Below are positions 40,923 to 49,026 of a DNA stretch of 64,000 nucleotides, in pieces. Below the pieces are notes generated by a model. It was not told the origin of the DNA. It saw nothing but the letters and a program-made list of their open reading frames with translations, and ran no database searches. The stretch is taken from assembly GCA_022653695.1 (NCBI GenBank), contig JALCSW010000002.1:186001-250000 (forward strand). Reading direction: 5' to 3'. The position numbers and the translations under genes were made by a program. Source of the DNA: Bacilli bacterium (GTDB taxonomy: Bacteria; Bacillota_I; Bacilli_A; RFN20; CAG-826). The stretch's first letter is position 1. Every line of letters begins with the position of its first letter.

Positions 40923-41448
40923 GCACGAAATAATCCTGCGCCTAACCGGCGTCGCCGTGTTTTCGGCGCTCGCTTTCGTCCTTACCGCCTATTGCCAAAT
41001 CCCCTATGCCGGGGGAGCCGGATATTTCAATTTCGGCGACGTCGTGACCCTTTTCGTCGCGATGGTGTACGGCCCCCTCGAAGGGGCCCTCGTCGGCATC
41101 GTCGCCGGCAGCATGGGGGATTTCGTCGCGGGATACGCCGCCTACATCCCTTTCACCATATTGGCAAAAGGCATCATGGGGCTCGTCACCGGTTTACTCT
41201 TTATCCTCTTGCGAAAGCGAAGGATCATGCGCTTTGCCTCGCCTTTCGTCGGAGCCACTCTGATGATCCTCGTCTATATGGCCGCTTATGCCGTTCTGAT
41301 TGGGCAAGGCGTCTATCTCGGCACCGCCTTCGACTGCGTCCAAGGGTACGGAATGGCGATCCTCTCGATCCCACTCACCATCGGCTTTTTCAAAACCGGC
41401 CTTCAAAAAAGGCTTGATCGGGACGAAACGAACGAGCCCAAGAAATAA
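40909..41448 (+). CDS. ECF transporter S component
   Basis: The 179-residue membrane protein has five to six helices. It has the ECF S-component pattern: an early ALAFVLTAYCQIP helix, then NFGDVVTLFVAMVYGPLEGA and VGIVAGSMGDFVAGYAAYIP. This pattern is seen in vitamin/precursor S components (pantothenate-, pyridoxine- or queuosine-precursor types). The vitamin is not determined. Its partner EcfA/EcfT genes are not in the window. The start lies within the 3' end of the TudS-like gene, so translation is coupled. A strong terminator follows. Confidence 0.85.
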   Translation: MRKSEHEIILRLTGVAVFSALAFVLTAYCQIPYAGGAGYFNFGDVVTLFVAMVYGPLEGALVGIVAGSMGDFVAGYAAYIPFTILAKGIMGLVTGLLFILLRKRRIMRFASPFVGATLMILVYMAAYAVLIGQGVYLGTAFDCVQGYGMAILSIPLTIGFFKTGLQKRLDRDETNEPKK

Positions 41449-41482
41449 AAAAATCCCCCATCGCGAAGACGGGGGATTTTTT
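41449..41482. terminator. Bidirectional terminator
   Basis: AAATCCCCC and GGGGGATTT pair over 9 bp with T-runs on both strands. It serves the ECF gene (plus) and the small membrane protein gene (minus). Confidence 0.9.
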
Positions 41483-41490
41483 CATATGGC

Positions 41491-41712
41491 TCAATGGGCT
41501 TTGGGGGGATTCTCCTCCGGTTTGTAGTTGCAACGATCCGCCTTCAGGGCGCAGACGAAGGCAAGGATGACGCACACGACCGCGACGACGATGCAGCCAA
41601 GGCCGACGTAAAGCGGAACGACGCCGTAATTGATGGCCAGGCAGCAGGAGACGATGCCGCCGACGAGGGTGGCGATGGCGACATAGAAGAAGACCTTCAT
41701 TTTCGTAATCAT
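41491..41712 (-). CDS. Small two-helix membrane protein
   Basis: A 73-residue protein with two membrane segments (about residues 6-28 and 33-57) and a short charged tail. No family recognised. AAAGGGGG lies about 12 nt before the first ATG. Met at residue 5 is an alternative start. It is a single gene ending at the shared terminator. Confidence 0.6.
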   Translation of the reverse strand: MITKMKVFFYVAIATLVGGIVSCCLAINYGVVPLYVGLGCIVVAVVCVILAFVCALKADRCNYKPEENPPKAH

Positions 41713-41804
41713 AAGTGGGGAATTCCCCCTTTCTTTACTCTCAATTTAGCATAGCGGGCGACTTTAGCAAGGGAAAACGGAACCAAACGCCCGCAAAGGC
41801 GGCT

Positions 41805-42371
41805 TCACCGATGGCTGCCGAGCTGGAAATAAACCTCAAGAAGGAGGGCGTTATGGTAGTCGCGGATATCGAGTCCCGTCCTCTCGATGAAACGAGACAG
41901 CCGATAGTTGAAGGTGTTGCGATGGATGATGAGGTTCTCGGAAGCCAGGGTGGCGTTAAGCCCGCAGCGGAGAAACGTCCCGGCGGTCAGCATAAGCTCA
42001 TGGGGCACCCCCTTGAATTCGGCCGAAAGAAGCGGAAGCGAGCTATAGTCCCCGAAGCTGAATTCCTTCATGAGGACATCGGTCAGATAAAGGGCCTGAT
42101 TCGGGAAATAGGCCACCGCCTGCCGAAGGGCTTTTTGCTCAAGGGGGCCCCTCGCATGGGCGCACAAAAAGGTGACGATGACCCGCAGGTCGTCGTGAAG
42201 CGGCATCACGAGATTGCCGAGCCCCATCAGGAAATTCTCGTCGGCGACAAGGTATCCTTCCGTTGGGGAAAGAGCCGTCCAATCGTAAGGCGCCCCAAGG
42301 CTATCGAGGGCGTTTCCAAAAGCCTTTTCGTCAAAGGGCGCGCTCGTTTGATAGAGGTAGAATTTGGTCAT
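41805..42371 (-). CDS. PucR/CdaR-type HTH regulator
   Basis: The C-terminal 60 residues of this 188-residue protein (LRCGLNATLASENLIIHRNTFNYRL...) are the PucR C-terminal helix-turn-helix found in CdaR/PucR sugar- and purine-responsive regulators. The N-terminal 110 residues lack a GAF or diacid-binding domain and are unlike known sensors. It overlaps the GH13 gene stop by 4 nt, so regulator and glucosidase are made together, and it may control glucan use. Confidence 0.78.
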   Translation of the reverse strand: MTKFYLYQTSAPFDEKAFGNALDSLGAPYDWTALSPTEGYLVADENFLMGLGNLVMPLHDDLRVIVTFLCAHARGPLEQKALRQAVAYFPNQALYLTDVLMKEFSFGDYSSLPLLSAEFKGVPHELMLTAGTFLRCGLNATLASENLIIHRNTFNYRLSRFIERTGLDIRDYHNALLLEVYFQLGSHR

Positions 42372-44077
42372 CTTAACCTCAATAGATAAGTCTCAAAGGG
42401 CCGTAAAGCGAAAACGTGATCGCTCAAAAGCACTTGATCGTAATTATGGAGAAGGACGTCGCCCAAGGCGTAATAGAAAGAGAAACAAACCTGATAAGGC
42501 CGGAAGTTGGAAATCACCATGAGTTTGTCCTTGCCATCGTGGAGATAGGCGAAGACATCGGGGTGATCGTGATCGACGATTTCAAGGCGGCCCTCAAGGA
42601 CCTGCTCGTTGATCACGGGATCCTTTCGCAAACCGATCGCGTACTGATAGAAATTGAGGATGCTCCACGGATCCGCCATCTCATCGGCGACGTTGACCCC
42701 GGAAAGATAGTTGTCGTTGACCCGGTTGATCCCATGATGGGCGCTGAAACCGGCGTAGGGGGTGCGATCCCATTGCATTGGGGTCCGCGCGTTGACGCGA
42801 GAGGTTCGGTTAAGGTATCCCAAGATCTTGCCGTCATCGTACCCGCGGGCCCGCAAGGAAGCGACGTCGTTCCTCGTCCCGACGTCGCTATAGAAATCCT
42901 CGCATCGGGCGTAATTGACATTCGACATCCCGATTTCCTCACCATTGTAGATAAAGGGCGTCCCATACAGGAAAAGGATGGTGTTGAAAAGCATTTTGGC
43001 CGATTCGGCGCGGAAAGCTATGGAGCCGTATTGGCTCACGAGGCGAGGGTGATCGTGATTGCACCAATATAGGGGCATATCCGCCCTTTCGTGGCAAACG
43101 TCGTACCACCGCATGAAATTGTCCTTAAGGGAAATGACGTCGGTCCGGATGTCTTGGTCGTCCTTGTCGATCGAGCCATAGTTACCATTGTCCCAAACGG
43201 TGTCGAAATTGAAAACCAGGTTGATGGACCCGTTTTCCCGATCCGCCATCTTAAGGGCGTCCTGAGGGCTGATGTTGCCGCCGGCCTCGCCGACGGTCAA
43301 GCAATCGTAATGGCTGAAAACGTTCTTTTTCAGCATTTGAAGATAATCGAAAAGCTCAGGCCGATTCGAGAATTTGCTTGTGTCATAGACGAAGCCGTCC
43401 TCATCGGGTTGACCCGCGGAGTCGGCAAAAGAGAGGTCTTTGGCGAGATGCGCCACGGCGTCGAGCCGAAAACCGTCCACCCCCTTGTCGAGATAGAAAC
43501 GGGCGATTTCGAAGTAGCGTTCCCTTAGTTCCGGGTTGGCCCAATTGACGTCCGGCATCTTCCTAGAAAAAATGTGCAGGTAATAAAGATCCGAATCCGG
43601 CAGCCTCTCCCAAGCCGAGGTGCTGAAGAAACCCTTCCAATTGTTCGGGGGCAATTCTTTCCCGTTCGCCTTCCTGCCTTGGCGGAAGAAATAGTAGCCC
43701 CGTTCCTTGCTGCCGGGATCCCTGATCGCGGTTTGAAACCACGGATGCTCGTCGCTGGTATGGTTGAGGACGAAATCGATGATAATCCTGATGCCCCGTT
43801 TATGGGTCTCCGAAAGAAGGCTGTCGAAATCCTCCATGGTACCGAATCGGGGATTGATTTGGCGGTAGTCGCTCACATCGTAGCCCCCATCGTCCATCGG
43901 CGATTTAAAGAGGGGGCAAATCCATAAGAGATTCACTCCCAATTCTTTTAAATAATCGAGCTTCGAAACGATCCCGCGTATATCTCCGACGCCATCGTCG
44001 TTCGAATCCTTGAAGGATTCCGGATAGATGACGTAACCGATTGAGTTACGCCACCACGCAAGGCCTTTGTTATCCAT
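42368..44077 (-). CDS. malL: GH13 alpha-glucosidase / oligo-1,6-glucosidase
   Basis: The 569-residue TIM-barrel hydrolase belongs to GH13 subfamily 31-like (MalL/TreC/DexB group). It has GYDVSDYRQINPRFGTMEDF, nucleophile region DGFRLDAVAHLAKD, acid/base in LTVGEAGGN and transition-state Asp in WCNHDHPRLVSQYG. It is cytoplasmic, with no signal peptide, and splits isomaltose, maltose or trehalose-6-P. The exact specificity is unresolved. TATAAT ends 7 nt before the ATG with no Shine-Dalgarno sequence. Confidence 0.9.
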   Translation of the reverse strand: MDNKGLAWWRNSIGYVIYPESFKDSNDDGVGDIRGIVSKLDYLKELGVNLLWICPLFKSPMDDGGYDVSDYRQINPRFGTMEDFDSLLSETHKRGIRIIIDFVLNHTSDEHPWFQTAIRDPGSKERGYYFFRQGRKANGKELPPNNWKGFFSTSAWERLPDSDLYYLHIFSRKMPDVNWANPELRERYFEIARFYLDKGVDGFRLDAVAHLAKDLSFADSAGQPDEDGFVYDTSKFSNRPELFDYLQMLKKNVFSHYDCLTVGEAGGNISPQDALKMADRENGSINLVFNFDTVWDNGNYGSIDKDDQDIRTDVISLKDNFMRWYDVCHERADMPLYWCNHDHPRLVSQYGSIAFRAESAKMLFNTILFLYGTPFIYNGEEIGMSNVNYARCEDFYSDVGTRNDVASLRARGYDDGKILGYLNRTSRVNARTPMQWDRTPYAGFSAHHGINRVNDNYLSGVNVADEMADPWSILNFYQYAIGLRKDPVINEQVLEGRLEIVDHDHPDVFAYLHDGKDKLMVISNFRPYQVCFSFYYALGDVLLHNYDQVLLSDHVFALRPFETYLLRLR

Positions 44078-44084
44078 TTATTTT

Positions 44085-44090
44085 ATTATA
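44085..44090 (-). promoter_or_regulatory. -10 element of GH13 gene, leaderless
   Basis: TATAAT on the minus strand, 7 nt before the ATG at 44077. No clear -35. Confidence 0.6.
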
Positions 44091-44233
44091 GCGGAACTTA
44101 GCGGCCTTGTGTGTGCATAATGCACAAAACGTCAATGAAACCTCTTTCCTCTCATCCTGAAGCGAGGAAAGGCGAATAATGTGTGGAAACCACCGTCTAT
44201 CTTTGATAGACTTTGTGGGCTAAAAGCCATCCT

Positions 44234-46024
44234 ATGAACAAACTCATCAGCATTTGCCATCGCTTAACCGAAGGGCACCACTTCATCTACTGGATCTCGA
44301 TCTTCTCGCAGATCCTCATGGTCGTGGCGCAGGTTTTCACGACCTTTCTCATCAAAGTGACCGTCGACGCCATCCAAGGCACTCTCTACAAAGCCCAACT
44401 CGTCGAGGAGTGGGTCGTTTCCTTCATCACGGGCGGAGCGGGCAATCAGTACCTTTACGACAACGAAATCTCCGTTTTGGTGACTTCCATCGCCGTGGCC
44501 GGTTTCGTCACCGGCATCCTTTCCCTCATCCGCATGGGCTTGAGGAGCTGGGTCAGCGCGCTCGTGAACAGCTCGATGCAACTTACGGTCTTCAACCATC
44601 TGGAACGTTTGCCTTACAGCTATTACAAACGGAACAAGTCAGGCGATCTCATCCAAACCTGCACCCGCGACCTCGACGTCCTCCGCCGCTTCCTCATAGG
44701 CGACGTGGGGGAGATCAATTACACGTTTTGGATTTGCCTCTTCTGCTTCTCGATCCTCATGTCCATCAGCTGGCCCCTCACCGTCGTTTCGCTTTGCCTG
44801 TTCCCCGTCATGTTCGTCTATTCGTTCTTCCTCATCAAGTTCGTCAGGAAACGCTATCGGGCCACCGATGACAGCGAAGCCCACATGACCGACAAGATCA
44901 ACGAGAACCTCGGGGCCGTCCGCATCGTCAAGGCCTTCAACGCCGAGCGTTACGAAATCGACTCATTCGAGGCGACCCTTCAGGACTACAAAGGGAAATT
45001 CATCAGTTGGCGCAAACTTTCGGCGTTCTTTTTCTCCTCAAGCGACGTCTTCGTCTTCGGCTCAAAGCTCCTTTCGCTCCTTTGGGGCTTCTATCTTTGC
45101 AGCCAAGGGGACATCACCGTCGGGGATCTCGTCCTCTCCTTCACGTTCGTGAACATGATGGTCTGGCCGCTCCGCAACGTCGCCACCTCCTTATCCAACA
45201 TGGGCCAATACATCGCCAGCAGCGACCGCGTCTCGCTCATCCTCGACGAGCCGCTCGAGGACGTCGCGACCGGCTCGATGCCCCCGATCAAGGGCAACAT
45301 CGAGTTCAACCACGTTGAATTCAAGTACGAGGACGCCTCGGTCGACACGATCCACGACGTCTCCTTTTCCGTCAAAGGCGGCGAAACGGTTGCCATCATG
45401 GGCAAAACCGGCAGCGGCAAAAGCACGCTTTCTCTCTTGCTCACCCGCCTTTACGACTACACGGGCGGATCCATCAAAGTGGACGGGGTCGAACTCAAGG
45501 ACATCCGGAAATCGTATCTGCGACGCAACATCGTCCCGGTCCTTCAGGACCCCTTCCTTTTCAGCAAATCCATCAGCGAGAACATCCTGATGGCCAACAA
45601 GAAAGCCACGAAGGACGACGTCGAGCGGGCGGCCAAAATCGCCGCCATCCATGACACCATCGCCAATTTCAAAGACGGATACGACACTCCGGTCGGCGAG
45701 AAGGGCATGTCCCTTTCGGGCGGACAAAAACAACGCGTCGCCATCGCCCGCACCATCGTGAGCAACGCCCCGGTCCTTATCTTCGACGACTCTCTTTCGG
45801 CGGTCGACACCGAAACCGATCGGACGATCCGCCAGAATTTGAAGGAACTTGAGAAAGGCACCACCACGTTTATCATCACCCACCGCGTCTCAACGGCCAA
45901 GGACGCCGATCTCATCGTCGTTTTGGACGATGGCCGCGTAAGCGAAATGGGCACTCACGAAACGCTCATAGAAAAACCGGGTCTCTACAAACGGATCTAC
46001 GAGATCCAAAGCAAGATGGCCTAA
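44234..46024 (+). CDS. Heterodimeric ABC exporter subunit with degenerate site (BmrC/LmrC-like)
   Basis: The 596-residue protein has six membrane helices (about 25-330) and a nucleotide-binding domain with Walker A GKTGSGKST, signature MSLSGGQKQ and Walker B VLIFDDSLSAVD, where Asp replaces the catalytic Glu. That, and the partner's altered signature, mark the non-catalytic ATP site of a heterodimeric exporter (BmrCD/LmrCD/TM287-288 type). The ATG at 44234 is taken because family members start near MNKLISICHRL. It lies 14 bp ahead of its partner. Substrates are probably drugs or lipids. Confidence 0.92.
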   Translation: MNKLISICHRLTEGHHFIYWISIFSQILMVVAQVFTTFLIKVTVDAIQGTLYKAQLVEEWVVSFITGGAGNQYLYDNEISVLVTSIAVAGFVTGILSLIRMGLRSWVSALVNSSMQLTVFNHLERLPYSYYKRNKSGDLIQTCTRDLDVLRRFLIGDVGEINYTFWICLFCFSILMSISWPLTVVSLCLFPVMFVYSFFLIKFVRKRYRATDDSEAHMTDKINENLGAVRIVKAFNAERYEIDSFEATLQDYKGKFISWRKLSAFFFSSSDVFVFGSKLLSLLWGFYLCSQGDITVGDLVLSFTFVNMMVWPLRNVATSLSNMGQYIASSDRVSLILDEPLEDVATGSMPPIKGNIEFNHVEFKYEDASVDTIHDVSFSVKGGETVAIMGKTGSGKSTLSLLLTRLYDYTGGSIKVDGVELKDIRKSYLRRNIVPVLQDPFLFSKSISENILMANKKATKDDVERAAKIAAIHDTIANFKDGYDTPVGEKGMSLSGGQKQRVAIARTIVSNAPVLIFDDSLSAVDTETDRTIRQNLKELEKGTTTFIITHRVSTAKDADLIVVLDDGRVSEMGTHETLIEKPGLYKRIYEIQSKMA

Positions 46025-46038
46025 GGAAAGGAGGAACC

Positions 46039-47970
46039 ATGCGCACGATCGAAGAAGAGAAACTGCCTAACAAATTCAATCTTGGGATTTGGCTGCGGAT
46101 CGGCAAATACGCCCTCCGCGAATGGCCGCTTTTGCTGGTCATCATTTTCACGATGATCGTCACGACCTATTACGATTCCTCCTTCGTCCCCTCGATGAAC
46201 AAGGGGGCGGTCGACGCCCTCGACGGGCTCATCGTTCCGGTCTCCAACGTCTGGGCGGCCCCCATAACCGTCAATTTCCTCTTCGGCGGGAACATAACGC
46301 TCAGTTACATGAGCTTCCTTATCGTCGAAGCGGTCATGATCGTCCTCCGAAGCTTAGCCATCTTCTGGACCTTTTTCCTCACCAACTACGTTGACATGTG
46401 CATCATGACCGATCTCCGCCGCGATAGTTTCCACCGTATCCAGGAACTCAGCTTTTCCTATTTCGACAAAACGAATTCCGGTTGGCTCATCGCCCGCATG
46501 AACAACGACACCGGCTCGATCGGCGATGTCCTCAGTTGGGATATCATCTCTATTTTCTGGGCCCTCTTCGATCTGTTTTTCACCATCGCGACCATGTTCG
46601 TCCAAAACTGGGTTTACGCCCTCATCGTCTTAGCGTCCGTGCCTCTAGTGGCCATCATCGTGCCGATTTTCGAGCGCGCTTTGCTCAAGCGTTGGCGGAC
46701 CGCCCGCAACGCCTATAGCCACTTCGTCGGGTGGCTCGCCGAGGCCATAAACGGGAGCAAGACCATCAAAACCCTTTCAATCGAGGACGAAGTGGCCGAC
46801 GAGGCCAAGGAAATCACCGACGACATTTCCGTGAAGAGATGGAAGGCCGGTCGGATGAACGCTTTCTTCCAGCCGCTCGTGTCGCTGATCAGTTCGGCCA
46901 TGATCGCGATCGTCGTCGCCGTCGGTTTGAACGACATCTCCGCCGGGAACGCCCTTATCACCGTCGGCACCTTGGTCATTTTCGTCGGGTTCGTCCAATC
47001 GATTTACGACCCCCTCCAGCAACTCAGCGAGATTTTCAGCGACTTCATGGCCTCGCAGGCCGGAGCCGAGAAAGTCGGCCAGCTTCTCGACGCCAAGCCG
47101 GGGATCGTCGATAAGCCCGAGGTGCTCGCCAAGTACGGGGACGTCTTCAACCCCAAAAAAGAGAATTACGAGCCGATCAAGGGCGACATTGACTTCAAAA
47201 AAGTGACTTTCGACTATGGCAACGGGGTCGAGGTCATACATCCGCTCACGCTTCATGTTAGGGCCGGGACCTCTCTAGCCATCGTCGGCGAGACCGGAAG
47301 CGGCAAGACGACGATGGTGAACCTTCTGTGCCGCTTCTATGAGCCGACCTCCGGCTCCATCGATATCGACGGGACGAACTATCTCGAGCGCTCGTTGGGC
47401 TGGCTCCGTTCTTCGATCGGATACGTCCAGCAAACCCCGTTCGCTTTCAGCGCCACCTATCGCGAGAACATCCGTTATGGCAAGCGCGACGCGACGGATG
47501 CGGAGATCGAAGCGGCCGCCAAACTCGTCGGCCTCCACGATTTCGTGATGGGTCAGCCAAAGGGTTACGACACCGTTCTCGAGGACGGGGGCGCCTCCCT
47601 CTCGCAAGGCCAAAAGCAGCTTCTCAGTTTCGCTCGGGCCATCATCCGCAATCCGGCGATCCTCATTCTCGACGAAGCCACGAGCTCCATCGACACCGAG
47701 ACCGAGGCCGCGGTCCAAAAGGCCATCCAACCTCTCTTGAAGGGCCGTACTTCCATCACCATCGCCCACCGCTTGAGCACCATCGTCAACAGCGATCGGA
47801 TTCTTGTCATGGACCATGGCAAAATCATCGAGGACGGCGACCACGTCTCCCTCATGAACAAAAAGGGCGCCTATTACGAGCTCTACATGAACCAGTTCCG
47901 CGACCTCTCGATGGAGAGCCAAATCTCCACTTACGAGACGCAGATCGAGAACAAGAACATCGATCTTTGA
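46039..47970 (+). CDS. Heterodimeric ABC exporter catalytic subunit (BmrD/LmrD-like)
   Basis: The 643-residue partner subunit has six membrane helices, Walker A GETGSGKTT, signature ASLSQGQKQ and Walker B ILILDEATSSID with the catalytic Glu. In heterodimers the LSQGQ-type variant signature faces the degenerate Walker motifs of the other subunit, exactly as seen here. An N-terminal extension of about 30 residues precedes the first helix. AAGGAGGAAC gives a strong ribosome site. A terminator follows directly. Confidence 0.93.
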   Translation: MRTIEEEKLPNKFNLGIWLRIGKYALREWPLLLVIIFTMIVTTYYDSSFVPSMNKGAVDALDGLIVPVSNVWAAPITVNFLFGGNITLSYMSFLIVEAVMIVLRSLAIFWTFFLTNYVDMCIMTDLRRDSFHRIQELSFSYFDKTNSGWLIARMNNDTGSIGDVLSWDIISIFWALFDLFFTIATMFVQNWVYALIVLASVPLVAIIVPIFERALLKRWRTARNAYSHFVGWLAEAINGSKTIKTLSIEDEVADEAKEITDDISVKRWKAGRMNAFFQPLVSLISSAMIAIVVAVGLNDISAGNALITVGTLVIFVGFVQSIYDPLQQLSEIFSDFMASQAGAEKVGQLLDAKPGIVDKPEVLAKYGDVFNPKKENYEPIKGDIDFKKVTFDYGNGVEVIHPLTLHVRAGTSLAIVGETGSGKTTMVNLLCRFYEPTSGSIDIDGTNYLERSLGWLRSSIGYVQQTPFAFSATYRENIRYGKRDATDAEIEAAAKLVGLHDFVMGQPKGYDTVLEDGGASLSQGQKQLLSFARAIIRNPAILILDEATSSIDTETEAAVQKAIQPLLKGRTSITIAHRLSTIVNSDRILVMDHGKIIEDGDHVSLMNKKGAYYELYMNQFRDLSMESQISTYETQIENKNIDL

Positions 47971-47975
47971 ACGAC

Positions 47976-48014
47976 AAAGGCCATGGGCGGGAAATCGTCC
48001 ATGGCCTTTCGTTT
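47976..48014 (+). terminator. Terminator of the ABC exporter operon
   Basis: AAAGGCCATGG and CCATGGCCTTT form a perfect 11-bp stem around 12 nt, then CGTTT. The stem is strong and the T-run short. Confidence 0.8.
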
Positions 48015-48109
48015 GGCCGGTAAATAGGCCTCTTTTCTTTTCGGGGTCACCCGACGAGGCGACTTATGCGCAAGGAAGCGTTTTATCGAGCGCGCCTTTT
48101 TAGTAAGGG

Positions 48110-48532
48110 TCAGCCGTTCGTCTTCGGCGTGAGGAAACGTTTCTCAAGGTAATAGAAAACAAGGCAAAACGCCGTGAAGACGATCGCGACGTAAAAAGCC
48201 ACGTAGGAGTTCCCGGCGCCAAGGAAGGCCAGATAGCCGATCCCCAGGCCCGCCCAAATGAAGGTGAGCCAAAACGACGTTTTCCGTTCCTTCGCGGGAC
48301 CGAGCCGGAAGGAAACGATGGCTTTGACGAGACCCCATAGAAAGAACAGGGGCAAGAAGACATACGTCGAGATGGCCTCCATCGAGGACGGCCTCGCGGC
48401 GGCGTAAACGTAAAAAGGCACAAGCGAGGACGCCCCGCCGTCCTCAAGGCTGAACAAAGGGGCGACAAGCATCGCCAAAACGAAAATCCCAAATAGGATC
48501 GCCTCGCCTAACCCAAAGGCCTTCCGACCCAT
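48110..48532 (-). CDS. Four-helix membrane protein of unknown function
   Basis: A 140-residue protein with four membrane helices (about 10-32, 55-75, 88-108 and 112-132) and a basic C-terminus. No family recognised. It overlaps the dUTPase gene by 1 nt at its start, so it is the last gene of the glgB-glgP-dUTPase run. Confidence 0.7.
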   Translation of the reverse strand: MGRKAFGLGEAILFGIFVLAMLVAPLFSLEDGGASSLVPFYVYAAARPSSMEAISTYVFLPLFFLWGLVKAIVSFRLGPAKERKTSFWLTFIWAGLGIGYLAFLGAGNSYVAFYVAIVFTAFCLVFYYLEKRFLTPKTNG

Positions 48533-49026
48533 CAGTAGCGTTCCTTTTGCCGCTCGTAATTGACGGCGAGTTTGCTCTTATAGGCCGCGACCGCGTCTTC
48601 GCCCGTATACCCGAGCAACGGCAGGATATTCAGGAAGCAGCCAAACGCGACGCCATAGTGTTTGGCGTCGTAGTGCTCCAGCAAAGCGGCCACGCAATCG
48701 TATGTTTTTAGAATCTGCAAGGTGAGTTTTCTTTCGTCGGGCCGCCACTTGTGCCTCATTTTAGTGACGCCAAGAGGGATACCTAGCGACAAAAAGAAAT
48801 GCAGGCCGTCCGCGTACTCGTCGAGGATCTTTTCCTTGGGGGAAGGCCCCTTTTCGCTCCAAAACTTGAAGCACCGCGTTTCGTTGGCGAATTCCCCGAG
48901 TTCCACGAGCAAGGCGAGGATCCTTTCGTAATGGGTGCCCTCGTAGGTGACCGCATGGTCTTTTTGGATTTCCCTATCGAGCGCCTCCTGAAGCGGGAAA
49001 AGCCCATCGAGGACGAAATCATTCAT
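48532..49026 (-). CDS. All-alpha dUTP diphosphatase (dUTPase_2 type)
   Basis: The 164-residue all-helical NTP pyrophosphatase shows metal-binding motifs LGEFANETRCFKFWS (ExxxE type) and KILDEYADGLHFFLSLGI (ExxD type), typical of dimeric dUTPases in Gram-positive bacteria and their phages. It would keep uracil out of DNA. It overlaps the glgP end by 8 nt, an unusual placement beside glycogen genes. Confidence 0.85.
   Translation of the reverse strand: MNDFVLDGLFPLQEALDREIQKDHAVTYEGTHYERILALLVELGEFANETRCFKFWSEKGPSPKEKILDEYADGLHFFLSLGIPLGVTKMRHKWRPDERKLTLQILKTYDCVAALLEHYDAKHYGVAFGCFLNILPLLGYTGEDAVAAYKSKLAVNYERQKERY

Noticed and set aside
40923..41417. Alternative frames across the KPYG-repeat tail and ECF gene giving Arg/Pro-rich proteins
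   Set aside because: Shadows of the real frames. The ECF frame has clear membrane helices and family motifs.
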